Shown: one piece after another, positions 48,001 to 58,900 of the stretch
Numbering within the stretch: position 1 is the first letter of the stretch
Layout of the letters: every line of letters begins with the position of its first letter
Source of the DNA: Acridotheres tristis
Lineage: Eukaryota; Chordata; Aves; Passeriformes; Sturnidae
DNA: 64,000 bases
Assembly (NCBI GenBank): GCA_037013685.1
Contig: CM072899.1
Location: 3,775,479-3,839,478, forward strand
Reading direction: 5' to 3'
Position numbers and translations under genes: made by a program
The notes under the pieces: model-generated
Databases searched by the model: none
What the model was told of the DNA's origin: nothing
The model's input: the letters and a program-made list of their open reading frames with translations, nothing else

Positions 48001-51000
48001 AAGCGAGCACTGCTGTTTATATGCTACGATAAAATGGGTGTTGTAAAACAGCAGAAGGAAGGAGTGAATCACCCTGAGACAGAGAGGTTCTGGTGCTGTT
48101 TACTGGTGTTTCTGATCTCTTTTTCTTGCCTGTGTGCTGGGGCTGAGCCCCAGAGCCCTGCACAGGGACCCTGGCTGGGCAGGCACAGGCTCTGGGCAGG
48201 TGTGCCGTGGGCAGGCGCGCAGGCTCACACTGCACGTCTCACAGATGGAAAATCCATTTTTTTTCTCTGGATGATTTGTTCCAATGGTTAATCATCCTCA
48301 CACAAACACAGGATTATTTTTTTTATGATATACCAGTAAATAACATTCAGAAACTTTAGGATGGGCTTTTTCTCCACCGAGTAATCTCTTGATTTCTGCC
48401 TACTCTATGAATGCCATGATGACTGTCTAAAATTAGCTGTGACTTCACAGCTTCCCTGTGCCCTTGCAAGACTAGCTTTGAACTTGAAAGCCTCCTACAC
48501 AAAGTGCTTTGTGCTATCAACCTGGTCACGGCAGACAAGAAAAATGTGGCACTGAAGACGGTGGCCTTCCAATAAATACATCCATAGTACAGCCATGCAT
48601 GACTCGAGATCAAAGACAGAGTGCAAGTGCTGAGGTCATTAAACATGAATAGAAATACAGAAATGCAACAGCTTGCATGAAAGGCTGAGCTTGACTTTAA
48701 AGTGATGAAAGCTTGTGTAGTCAGCGATTGTTCACCCGTGATAATGCTCTTGCCATCAGTGGTTCTCTGTGTTAGAAAGGTGAATAACTAATCATTCCTG
48801 GGATAAAGCACCGAGGTGTGGGGCAGTTAATGATTTGTACCAAGTGAAAATAGGCTCGGATATACTCAGCATCAGCAGCTCTAGGGAAAGTCAGAGCACA
48901 GCAGATGCCAAGCTGGAAAATCAGCTCCCGGTCACCAGTTCTACAGCTGATGGATGAGCAAGGATTTACCCCACACAAATCCTTCAGGAATGACACGGCA
49001 TCAGAGGTCACCAGTATAAAAGGAGGTTTGGGGTAAGATATCCATAGGCACAGGCCCAACCTAACATGACTCAGCACCAGCTTTTAGGAGACCATCTTCA
49101 TGGATGGTCTTTCTCAGATGGCTGCATTTCTTCAACGTGTCATAGATTTTTTAATATTCTGAAGCATTAGAACATCATAGCACGGGAAATGTTTCCTGGT
49201 TCCTATCACAATAGAGTTAATTATAGCCTGTGCAGTGTTTTGAGCAACTACAAAGGAAGCTGTGCTAAAAATCATGACTTTAGAAAACCTCTATTAGAAA
49301 ACAGCCCCCCTGCCATGTTTCTAATAATTTTTCGATTAGCAGCATAACTATCTAATAAGGTTTCTGGGGTATTATGATACTGTGTAGAATGATCCAATCT
49401 GCAGCCTGAGCTAATGAAGTGATACTTAGCATTGCATTCTGCCAATATGTGTCTGTTACTCTGTCTGGAGCCACTTCCCTCAGGGTGGTTTGTTGGCAAT
49501 TCTGAGCAAGTGCAGGTGCCTCCAAAGAGCAAGGTGGTGTGCTTAACCGTGTGGGGTGAGTGGCAGAGGTCCAGCCACATCCTTTCCTGGGAAGAGAGGG
49601 GAAAATGCCAGCTTTGCTCTCCCCTGAGCTCCACACAGTGTGTCCCAGGGCAGTCCCACAGCATATGGCAGAGCAGCCTTCTGAAGATGTAGCTGTACCA
49701 CATCCAGGTAGAGCCTCAGGAAAGAGCTGTTGCGATCAGACAAAGCCAAATTCCCTTTACCCTTTTCCTCGAGGCTACTGGCTTCACACCATTTTGGGAG
49801 GCAGCTTTGCCTCCTGTGTGCAGACCTGGTATTGGAAAAGCAAATGATGACAGCTTGTGGGCTATGCATACCCTGCTCATCCTCCACCTCTAGCACGACC
49901 ACAGAATGAGACCTTTACCCAACAACATAATTTGGCTGAGGCCGAATGTTTCAGCTCCTTTCCAAGCAAAACTCTTTCCAAATCTAACAGCAGAGCTACA
50001 AGCACCCCAGCATACTGCAGGCAGTGAGTGCTGTAAATCAGAGATCATCCTAGCTGCTAACTGGGATTTCAGACCAGTCTCATTTTTCAACCTGGCCTGA
50101 CATTTAAGTCTATACTAAAAACCTCCACTGGCTTCAAGATTTTGACTGGAAATGCTTGTAAGGAATGTGTTAAATACCTGGTGAGTGAGTGAAGATGCCA
50201 GCAGCAATCAAGATTTTTCTGGAGCAATCCTTCACCACAGATATGCAGAAGCAGCATGCTGTGACCTCTGAGCCAGACTGTGAAGAATCTCTGGGGGAGA
50301 TGATATTGGTATTTCCTGTGGTACTCAGCAATTCTGGTGCCCAGAATATGGAAAACTCTCATGTAGCTGCCTGGAGGGGTGGAGAGAAGACTGAATGCAC
50401 ATTCTGGTGAAGCACAGGTCGATGGAAGAGCTGGGAGAGCCCTGCTGCTGTGCAGCCCACCAAACCTTTGTGTCTTGGTCAGTGGGGATGGGGGAGAGGG
50501 GTTCAAACCATCTGAGTTTATGTAAGAGAGCCCAGGACATGTACAAGCAGCAATAGCTTCTCATGTGGGAGTAATCATTAATGCCCAGCTCTCACTGAGT
50601 GACACTCCTGAGTGAGACTGAAAGCGCTCTGGTTTTTGTGGGATGGAGGATTTACAGCCACACCTCACAGTCCCAACAGCAGCAACCATCTCTGCCTGTG
50701 CTCATTCCATTCTCCCCAACATTATTTCTCTCTTTTTGTTTTTTTAATCCAGAGCAGGTTTTCATCCTCCCCGACACCCCTTCTCTGATCTTGGTCAAAG
50801 CATTTAATCTCTGTGACCCACTTTCCCCATATGCAGACTAAAGGCTGCCATGAGAACATGTTAATGCTGTGCTTTGCAAGTGCTATTTTTTTGGAAACTT
50901 TCTTATATTTTCTCAGATTTCAGAAGTAATGTTTACCCTCTGGTGCTTCTCCAGCCCCTCTGGTTTCCCATACTTTCTTGGTGCACTCTCAACCAGCAAA

Positions 51001-53177
51001 GTGGTGTTTGTTGGTGTGCTGGCACTGAACACTCCTTAATTTTCTGCTATGTCCTTGATATTTAGTTTCACATCTTTTGGATTTAAGCCCTATTGTACAA
51101 CACCTATCTACACGCTGAATTAAGGCAACTGGAGCTCCTTCTCTTTTGTACTACCACAGCCAGGATCATAATCTGACTGACATCACAAGTACCTAAAATA
51201 TAAAATTAACTTCGAACATTAACTTCAAACAGCACTGATTTTGCCCTCTGAGTGGGCAGGAATCCTGAGACAGCCCTGGAAGCTGCGTGCAAGCAAAAGA
51301 CATGGTATACAGATAATTTTTTTTTTTTTTGTATGCTTGTGCTGTAGCAAGGCTGGATCTGGCTGCCACTGATGGGTGATTGCAAAGCACCCATTATCTT
51401 CACCAGATAAGAACCAACTCACCCATCTCGTGAGGGCATCACTGAGCCAGGGGATGCCTCTGCACAGAGGCTGGCATTCAATACAGCAGCACTGCTTGAT
51501 AAGCTGAGCCTAAATAAAACCATCAGGTCACCCAAAGGTGAGTTTTCATCCCCCGCATCTATGACTGACTCTACAACTTGTGCTCATTTTTTTCTAGAAG
51601 TGAAAAATCTGGTCCTTGTAGCTTTTAAGGAGGTTTTAAAATAACTATTTTCCCATCTCTGTGGTTTAAATAGAATCATAACCATACTACTTATAGCCTG
51701 GAAGAGAGAGAGGATGCTAAAATATCAGACGTTTTAATAGAGTAAAGAGAAAGAAAATATTGGCTTGGTTACCAGCAGGATTAGGAAAAAGATTGCAGGA
51801 TCAGAGTTACAGATCACAGTTCTAGGCCTCTACTATGTAGGCAGCTTCTGAGGGAAATATGAGATATGAAAAAAGTTCCAAAAGTTAGAACTCTGCAGAA
51901 AAGACCTAGAAGTAAATCAGGGGTGTAGAGTATACTTGGAACACAATTTCCAGCAACAGCATCCATGCCTTACACCATAGTCTTTGTAACACAGCTCTAC
52001 CCCATTACTCTCCAAGACTCACTAAGCTATCATCTGATATTCCAGCCTGAAAATGTAATTAGCACTGATAACCAGCTGCTGCTGTGATCTGAAGTATGTG
52101 ACAGCTTTCCTTCTGTACCCAGGTGCATTTTCAAAATGCTTTAGAAGCTTTAGATATGATCATTAAGTCTCTCTTTGTTTTAAAGATACCCATCCATGGT
52201 CATATTTCTGAGCCCAGTTCTTTCAGCATTGGTACTGCAACCGTACCAAAAAAACCAAATTGCAACCTTCTCCTTATGCACTGCAGGAAATGTTGCCTTT
52301 CTGGCATCCAAATCCCAGCTGGGGGTGGAAAACAACTTAAACCAAACCAGGAGTCCCACCTCATTTCATTCCCTGCCACAATCTGAAGGTGCCACCTTTG
52401 CCCTCTTATGATGTGCCATGTCTCATTTGTGCTCCCTTCACAGTCACAGGACAGTGACTTATTTCTCAGTTGATGTCTACCAATTTTGAACTACTCTCTA
52501 CAGAAATAATCAGCAGATGCAGATTTCTTCACATCAGCTGAGGTTGCATCCCTGCCATTTTGTGTGTGACTTGCTCCAGCACATGCTTGTTAAATGTTAC
52601 ATGATCCATCAGAAAGGGAAGCACCTCAGGGGCAGCTTCCTCTGAGATAGCTAAGAAGCTGGGCCAGGATCCTGCCATCAGGTTACTAGCTGAAATACTT
52701 TCAGAGGCGTTTCTGTAGAACAGAGCAGGTTAAAATACCATGCTTAATAAATGTAAGCTTCCCATTAAGAATATAGTTTATAAAAGAGTATGGTATTGAC
52801 CAAGCCACAGTGTTAAAAAACTGCTTTGCCAACTGAAATTAGCCATCCACAATTACACACTCTTTCCTATCATTAACAGAGAAGCAATTAGCTACAACAG
52901 AAATTTGGTTTCAGCAGACACAAAGAATTGTGCTATTTAAACCTGTTGCCCATCATGAATTTAAGTCTTCTTAAAAATAGCTTTAGTCACTTTTATTGGT
53001 ATAAACACCTAAATTGAGATCTAACAGCAAATAAGGATTGTGCTTGTCCATAATAACCTTAGCTGTGAAATCTACTCAGACACAAGACATACAACCTTCC
53101 ACATACACAAGTTATTTGTCAGCAAAGCAGAATGCTGCCATTCTGAAACAATTACATACAGTAAAGGTTTTCAATAT
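42091..53177. other. Intergenic spacer between PROK2 and GPR27
   Basis: No coding exon was recognised between the two convergent genes. AT-rich blocks dense in homeodomain cores lie at 43600-43960 and 44575-44665. A 10-bp-arm hairpin is at 46378-46403, and a T14 run is at 51317-51330. The 46.3-48.2 kb part is richer in GC but contains no recognisable exon. Confidence 0.65.
46378..46403. repeat. Short hairpin: 10-bp arms, 6-nt loop
   Basis: CTGGGATGCA and TGCATCCCAG are perfectly complementary around the loop ATGCCC. Confidence 0.85.
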
Positions 53178-54037
53178 TTTATTAAAGAAAACAGTCAAAA
53201 TGTACAAGTATTACCCAGGTTTGTAGATAACTTCCTATAAAGGCAGTAAAATATGAATTTCAATCTAGGTTTTAAAAACTGCTATAGTTGCTTATTTTTA
53301 AAGTTGGTATTTTAAAATCACGTTTCACAAATAGTTCTGAAATATTACCAAATGAATAGTGCAACAAGAAAAATTGAAATTAGTTCTACACTGTTTGCAT
53401 GTCAAGCAAAAGTTATAACTAACGGCTTCAAATACTCAAACCATTTGAAAATGAATGAACCCAACAGCTCCCACCAAAACTGACTTCTGACCACATTAGG
53501 AACGTCCTCTTCATGTTCTTCACTTAAAATCAAATAATAATAATAAAACAACACCCCTTGAGGTCATCAAAAATAACTTTAGTATAAAATTGTCTTGGCC
53601 CTTATCAAATATTACATGAGTAAAATTGTTAAGCCTTTATCAAAACAGACAGGAATAGGGAAACAAAAAAAATGTCATGGCCTTAATCCATATCTGTTGG
53701 AATCATGTTTAGAAACGTTAGAAGCAAGACCAGAAACTCGGAGCCCTGTTTTGTTTTTAAAAACCACACAATCACAAAGAAAAAAACAGCTTCTTACTGC
53801 CTAAGGTTTGGGGGTGTTCTGCTCAAGTACCTGGTCCCATAGACAGCAACCTGTTATGTTCTGAAGAGAGCATACGCAAAATATAGAAAAATAAATAAAA
53901 TAGCTTCTTACAGCCTAAAGTTTGGGTGCTGGGTGGTGGTTTAGTATGTCCCCCACAGGTCATGCTCTCTTGAGCTCATATGCAGAAACATGGAAATTTA
54001 TATCCATCTTTCTTTTTTTAGAGAGAGAAAAGCCCCC
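53178..54037 (-). other. GPR27: Probable GPR27 3' UTR
   Basis: AT-rich sequence follows the stop codon on the - strand. The first AATAAA on that strand is at 53183-53178, about 855 nt past the stop, and another lies at 52997-52992. Within the region, a 25-bp motif is repeated at 53788-53812 and 53902-53926, and a weaker pair lies at about 53584-53610 and 53621-53645. The transcript end is inferred. Confidence 0.45.
53788..53926. repeat. Direct repeat pair in the GPR27 3' UTR region
   Basis: Copies at 53788-53812 and 53902-53926 share 23 of 25 bases (agcttcttac.gcctaa.gtttggg), 114 bp apart. Each is preceded by an A-rich stretch. Confidence 0.85.
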
Positions 54038-55180
54038 CTACATCCCAAAGCTCTTGAGATCACAAAGAATGGTGCCCTGGGTGCTCTGGATGCTTTGGCA
54101 GCATGGGAAGTGGGCTCGGAGACAGACCCTGAGCTCCTTGTTGAAGATGAAGCAGAGGATCGGGTTGACCCCTGCCTGGGCAAACGTCATCCAGACGGAG
54201 GTGGTCAGGTACACCTGGGGGATGGAGCTGGCCTTAATGAAGACCCGCAGATAGCAGGCCACAATGTAGGGGGACCAGAGCAGCAGGAAGAGCAAGGTGA
54301 TCATGTAGAACATCTTGCAGAGCCTTTTCTCCATCTTAAACTCCTCCAGCACCAGCAGCCTCTTGATCTGGCTATGGGTGGCCTGCCTTATGCCCACGAG
54401 GGTGGGCGGCGTGGGCCCCCTGCCAAAGCCAGCCGTCCAGTTCGCAGCCGCTTGGCCGGTGGCTCCCGGCCCGTGGAAGGTCCAGTTCTGGCTGATGGCC
54501 GGTACCAGCTGGGCCGGCTTCATCTTACGGTGGCCGTGGATGAAGAAGAGCAGCTTGATGTAGACCAGGTGGGTGGCGGCGATGACAGCCGCCAGCATGA
54601 GCATGAAGCCCAGCGTGTCGTTGGCCTTGACGTAGCGGTGCTCGAAGATGCACTGTTCCTCCTCCCGGATGAACTTGTAGGTACCCACGTCAAAGACGGG
54701 GGGAAAGGCCATGGCCATGGAGAGGGTCCACACCATGCACACCACAGCCAGGCAGGTCCAGCCCGTCATGCGCTTGGCGTAGAAGCGGTGGTGGGCGATG
54801 GCCATGTAGCGTGTGACCCCCACGCAGAAGAGCAGGAAGGCGGCGTGGAAGCAGAAGAGCACGGCCAGGAAGGCCAGCACCTTGCAGCTGAGGGGCCCGT
54901 GGGGCCAGGCGGCCCCGCTGCGCACCGACAGCATGACGAAGGGGAAGCAGGCGAGCGAGCGGAGCCCGTCGGCCAGGCAGAGGTCCAGCAGCAGGTAGTA
55001 GGGCGCGCGGTGCAGGTGCCGGTCCTTGAGGATGAGCCAAGCGAAGAGCACGTTGCCGGCCAGGCTGACGCAGAGGATCAGCCCCAGCGTGGCGAGCTTT
55101 AGCCCGGAGGCGCTCAGCAGGCCGCCGGCGCTGGGCAGGTGCGGGCTGCTGCTGCTCCCCAGCTCGCTGCTGTTCGCCAT
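54038..55180 (-). CDS. GPR27: GPR27 (SREB1), orphan class A G-protein-coupled receptor
   Basis: This is a 380-residue intronless seven-transmembrane receptor; human GPR27 is 375. It is an orphan receptor of the SREB family expressed mainly in brain and linked to insulin secretion in mammals. Helices lie at about 27-50, 61-84, 101-125, 141-161, 189-213, 288-311 and 319-346. Class A landmarks are Asn43 (1.50), Asp71 (2.50), the Cys99-Cys177 disulfide pair, TRY at 123-125 instead of DRY, the WSP motif (302-304) in helix 6 and NP at 339-340 in helix 7. The third loop carries the SREB signature NWTFHGPGATGQAAANW and GFGRGPTPP. N-glycosylation sites are Asn3 and Asn187, and Cys360-Cys361 may be palmitoylated. 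The tail ending CDLKSFGM and the PROK2 neighbour separate it from GPR85 and GPR173. MANSSE at the start matches MANASE in human, fixing the start codon. Confidence 0.97.
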   Translation of the reverse strand: MANSSELGSSSSPHLPSAGGLLSASGLKLATLGLILCVSLAGNVLFAWLILKDRHLHRAPYYLLLDLCLADGLRSLACFPFVMLSVRSGAAWPHGPLSCKVLAFLAVLFCFHAAFLLFCVGVTRYMAIAHHRFYAKRMTGWTCLAVVCMVWTLSMAMAFPPVFDVGTYKFIREEEQCIFEHRYVKANDTLGFMLMLAAVIAATHLVYIKLLFFIHGHRKMKPAQLVPAISQNWTFHGPGATGQAAANWTAGFGRGPTPPTLVGIRQATHSQIKRLLVLEEFKMEKRLCKMFYMITLLFLLLWSPYIVACYLRVFIKASSIPQVYLTTSVWMTFAQAGVNPILCFIFNKELRVCLRAHFPCCQSIQSTQGTILCDLKSFGM

Positions 55181-55186
55181 CGGGTC

Positions 55187-55218
55187 CTTCCTCCTCCTCC
55201 TCCTCCTCCTCTCCTCCT
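55187..55218. repeat. (TCC)n trinucleotide repeat in the GPR27 5' leader
   Basis: About ten TCC units, interrupted once, begin 7 bp upstream of the GPR27 start codon. In the mRNA sense this is a GGA repeat. It can form G-rich secondary structure and is prone to length change. Confidence 0.85.
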
Positions 55219-55800
55219 CCGCGCGGGCAGGGCCGGGGGCTCAGTCCGGGGTCTCAGCGCCGCGGCAGCGCGCCGGGGCCGAGGGCCGCGCCGCCCGGCG
55301 CCCCCATGCCCGCAGCCGCCGCCGCGCTGCCGCCGCCGCCCCGGCCGCCCCGGCGAGGCGGGGCGCTGCCGCCGCGCTCCCCGCGGGCCATGCGGCTCCC
55401 GCGCCCGCGCTAGCTCCGCGCCCGCCGCCGCCGCCGCCCCGGGGGCATCGGGGATGCGCTGGGGGGGAAAGGGAGGGTGGGGGGAGCGCGGAGCGCAGCG
55501 GAGCCTCCCCTTACCGCCGGCAGCTGCTCCTCCGCGCCGGGCGAGGGGCCGGGCGAGCCTGCGCACAGCGGCGGCGGCGGCTCTGCCCAGCTCCTGCCGA
55601 GGACAATGGGGTAAATCCCCCTCCCTCTCTCTCCCTCCTTTTTCCTTTCCCTCCTCCTCCTCCTGCTGCTGCTCCTCCGTCCCTCCGCCCACGCCTCCGC
55701 CCCCCGCGCAGCCCGGCCCCTGCGGAGCGCGGGGCTGAGCTAGGCGCGCAGCGGCGCGGAGCGGCGCGGAGGTCCCGCTGCCGCAGCGGGGATGGGAGCG

Positions 55801-55830
55801 GGGCTGGGCTGGGCTGGGCTGGGCTGGGCG
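55801..55830 (+). repeat. (GGGCT)5 GGGCG tandem, G-quadruplex motif
   Basis: Six GGG runs are separated by two-base CT loops on the + strand. This satisfies the standard G3+N1-7 quadruplex pattern. It lies 620 bp upstream of the GPR27 start codon in the CpG island. Confidence 0.9.
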
Positions 55831-55960
55831 GAGCCGTCCGCAGCCGGACCCCCGGCCCCCGCCCTTCTCCCGCCGGGGGCGAGTGCCGGGGTGGGGCTCG
55901 GGGATGCGGTGGGGTGCGGTGTCCGACCCTATCAGCCGAGGCGGGGATCCCCTGCATCCC

Positions 55961-58900
55961 CTTCCGGAGGAGCAGGGGAGCGTGATGCTCACACACACAT
56001 ACGTTCACAGCTGATGGAGACGGTGTATCTGGGCGTAAGACAGGTGTGTATATGCCCGTATACACACATACCGGTAGCCATGGCATGTGTATTGGCTCGC
56101 TATAGCCGCACATTAGTGATACACCCGTATCACAGTCACCACCAGTGCGCTTCTGCTAGGTTTGACCATACTAAATGGCCATTTAACTTCCTGATCGCAA
56201 GCAAGGCAAGACCAGCAGTACCTGTTGCAGTGCAGCATCTGGGTGTGCTGTCCCTTCCTTGGCAGGGGGGGCTGGAGCAAGCAGGAGAGAGCAAGGGGAG
56301 GCTTGCAGCGAGCTTACAGGGCAAATGTTTCAGTGTGAACATCAAGGAAAAAGTGCCTCTGCAAGTCAGGTGTCTGACATTTGGGTTCCTAGTTGAATCT
56401 GTCATTTGGGGTCTGACTAGGGCTCTTAAGAAGATCAAACAGAATGCCCTCCATGTTTCTGTGTTGTTCAGGGGCTTAGCAACTCCCAGGCTTAGTTACA
56501 TGGGACCCACGGAGGGCTGGGCAGATTTTGTGAGCTGGATAAACCACATTTGACCCGACCAGCACAGAGCATCTGCTGATGCACCTGTGCAGTTGGTGCA
56601 GGTTTATAATGGGTAGTTTAATGTAGGCCAGTGAGACACAGATCCTTGTCCTCTCTCTCCCACTTGGCCATCCTTGTGTATGTAGGGCAAGGCCTCTCTG
56701 CGTGCCTTGTAAGGCACGCACCAACGCACGGCCCTGGGCTCACTGGAGATGCTAATGCAATTATCGTACTATTACTGAGTTTCCTTCATGGCCTCTTGTG
56801 AAGGACACGTCTGAAATCCTTTTTGAGCATTCTATTAAAAGCCATCAGTAAATTCATCGTTATTCCAGAAACTGTAGCAATTAAATCATCTGCATCAGCC
56901 CCAAAAGCGAAGGTTGGTGGAGCATCTTTTGGGCAGATCTTTCTGGCTGGTTTCAGAAAGTCTTTCTGCATGTAGCAGGGACCAGGCTCTGACCCTGATT
57001 GTGCCACCAGACGTCCAGAGTAGCTTTGCTGACTCCTAACATTTTAACAGTGGTGAACCAAAGCCAGACTTTGGCCCAAAGATGTGTCGAGGGCAATCTG
57101 TATCACACAGGACTTCATGGATATTGCAGTGTTAGGAGACCAAAGAAATCCTGAGAGGGGAAAAAAAATAGGTGGTAGATAATTGAGGCTGCTTTTTGCT
57201 TCCTACAAGTGCATCTGAGCTGTTTTCAGTTGTTAGGTTTCTCATTTGCACCGAAGTTTTACTGTGACAGAGAATTGCCCACGGGTTGTTCAGTGCTTTG
57301 TGCAATTTTCCAGGCGTTTCTCACATTGATGCAGTGACTCGAGTGCCGGGTTCGCGGTGTCCCCTCGGCAGCCCTGGCACCTCTGTCAGGAGCCCTGTCT
57401 TTGTGGGGGAGCCGGGACACCGCGTGTGCCGCTGGCCCCCGGTGCAGCGCAGGAACGGGCTCTGCCACGGCAGGCTGCCAGGAGCAATGTGCCTTGCCAA
57501 ACACGAGTACGAGGATCGATTGTCCTTGGGGGCATGTGGCTTTTGAGAGGAGCAGAGGAGCCCTTATGGCCACTGTTAGCTCTGTGATCTCTGCTACCAA
57601 ATGAACAAAAGGGAATAACACACCTGCTTCCCTCCTCCGCTCCTGCGGGAAGGGTTTCTCCTCTCCCTGAACGCTCGCCAGCGCAGCTGAGCTGGCTCAG
57701 GAGCTGCCGTAATTCACTGCTATCTTGCCAGGCCAGCAGCAAATTGCTAGCTCATCTTTCTTCCACCTGTAGCGAGAAGAGAGCCAGCAGGGAATGGTGT
57801 TTCATCCATTTTCCCAGGGCTGCTTCCCTGATGAGGCTGTTATATAGGGCTATAGGAGGTGCGAGCCTAGAATTTGGTTGACTGAGAGATGTGACACTAA
57901 AGGGACAGCCAGAGGGAATGAAGAAAATAAGGAGCAGGCAGGGGGTTAACGGTCTTTATATGAGCAGGGTCCTCACCTCCCAAAGGGGCTGACCTGGCAT
58001 TAGACCCACTAGGATAACTCTGCCTCTTAGTTACACCCTGCCAGGAGAAGAACTTTCCCTGCCCCACCTGGCGGACCCCACACAGGCAAGCCAACATCAA
58101 TTCATGTCCTGTTGCATCAGACCCATCAACTTCAAACAAGTTCCTCGTCCAGACTCAGTCTCAGCTTGGACCTTAGTGCCAGACTTACAGCATTTGACTA
58201 AAAAATAGAACTAGGGTATTTTGTAACCCCTTTGCTGTCGCAGAGGTATTCAAGGAGCTTTTCCCACCTGCAGGTACTGTGATGCCTGTGGAAGTGTCAA
58301 CCACTGAGTGTAAAAAGGAGCAGCAGGGACTGCCCCTGTATCCACAGGGCAAACCCTTCATCTTCGGTGCTGCTTGGCTCTGCCAGGTGTCCAGTCCCCA
58401 GCCAAGCGGGGACACTGTGCATGGGTGTACCCTGGACACTGAAACACAGAGCTCCTTCCTCCAGTGCCCTGGTGGGGACTGGAAACACTGTGTGTCCATT
58501 GATTTGGGCATAGCCAGACAAAAGCCAGACCCATCACAGCAGTCATGGAGGAACAGGTAATTCCCAGAGATTGTAATGGGAGTGTTAAGCTATTTTCCTT
58601 TCTCCCTTCAATCACTTTCACAAAACGAGTTTAATGAAGAGCTATTCTCTGCTTACAAAATGGTGCTGCACAAACTAGATGGATTCCTCTGACCTTTCAC
58701 TGTGCTTTACTTGAATTGACTGCCTCTTCATGTTCTCCTCTCACTGCCTTGAACAGGAAAGACAGATGAAATAGGGACTCTTACAACAAATACTGTGGCA
58801 TATTGCCTTCTTTCTATCAGTCATTGGTGTGCTTCCTGAATCCTTATCTATTTATTATTAGTGGTTTTATTTGTGTTCTTGTGGCTGGGAGCTGTGCTTA

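Larger units (their letters stand above)
55181..55960 (-). promoter_or_regulatory. GC-rich CpG island: GPR27 5' UTR and promoter
   Basis: The sequence is extremely GC- and CpG-rich without a clear TATA box. It holds a (TCC)n run just upstream of the start codon (55187-55218), a long pyrimidine-rich stretch (55612-55685), a GGGCT tandem at 55801-55830 and a GC-box GGGCGG at about 55826. The island continues into the GPR27 coding sequence to about 54.4 kb. Such an island could also drive a divergent + strand transcript (EIF4E3 in mammals), but no + strand exon was identified. Confidence 0.75.

Noticed and set aside
49014..49023. TATAAAAGGA string considered as a promoter
   Set aside because: No CpG enrichment and no downstream exon; such strings are expected by chance.
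53990..55102. A 370-codon + strand frame antisense to GPR27
   Set aside because: It is the complementary shadow of the GPR27 coding sequence; its His/Gly/Glu-rich translation has no family resemblance.
55026..55985. A 319-codon + strand frame and a 294-codon - strand frame across the GPR27 5' island
   Set aside because: Composition is Pro/Ala/Arg/Gly from CpG-rich DNA that lacks stop codons; the frames overlap each other and GPR27, and no domain is recognisable.
57286..57622. CpG-rich patch considered as EIF4E3 exon 1
   Set aside because: None of its frames contains the conserved SSWTFWLD or SVYNNIPP segments of EIF4E3.
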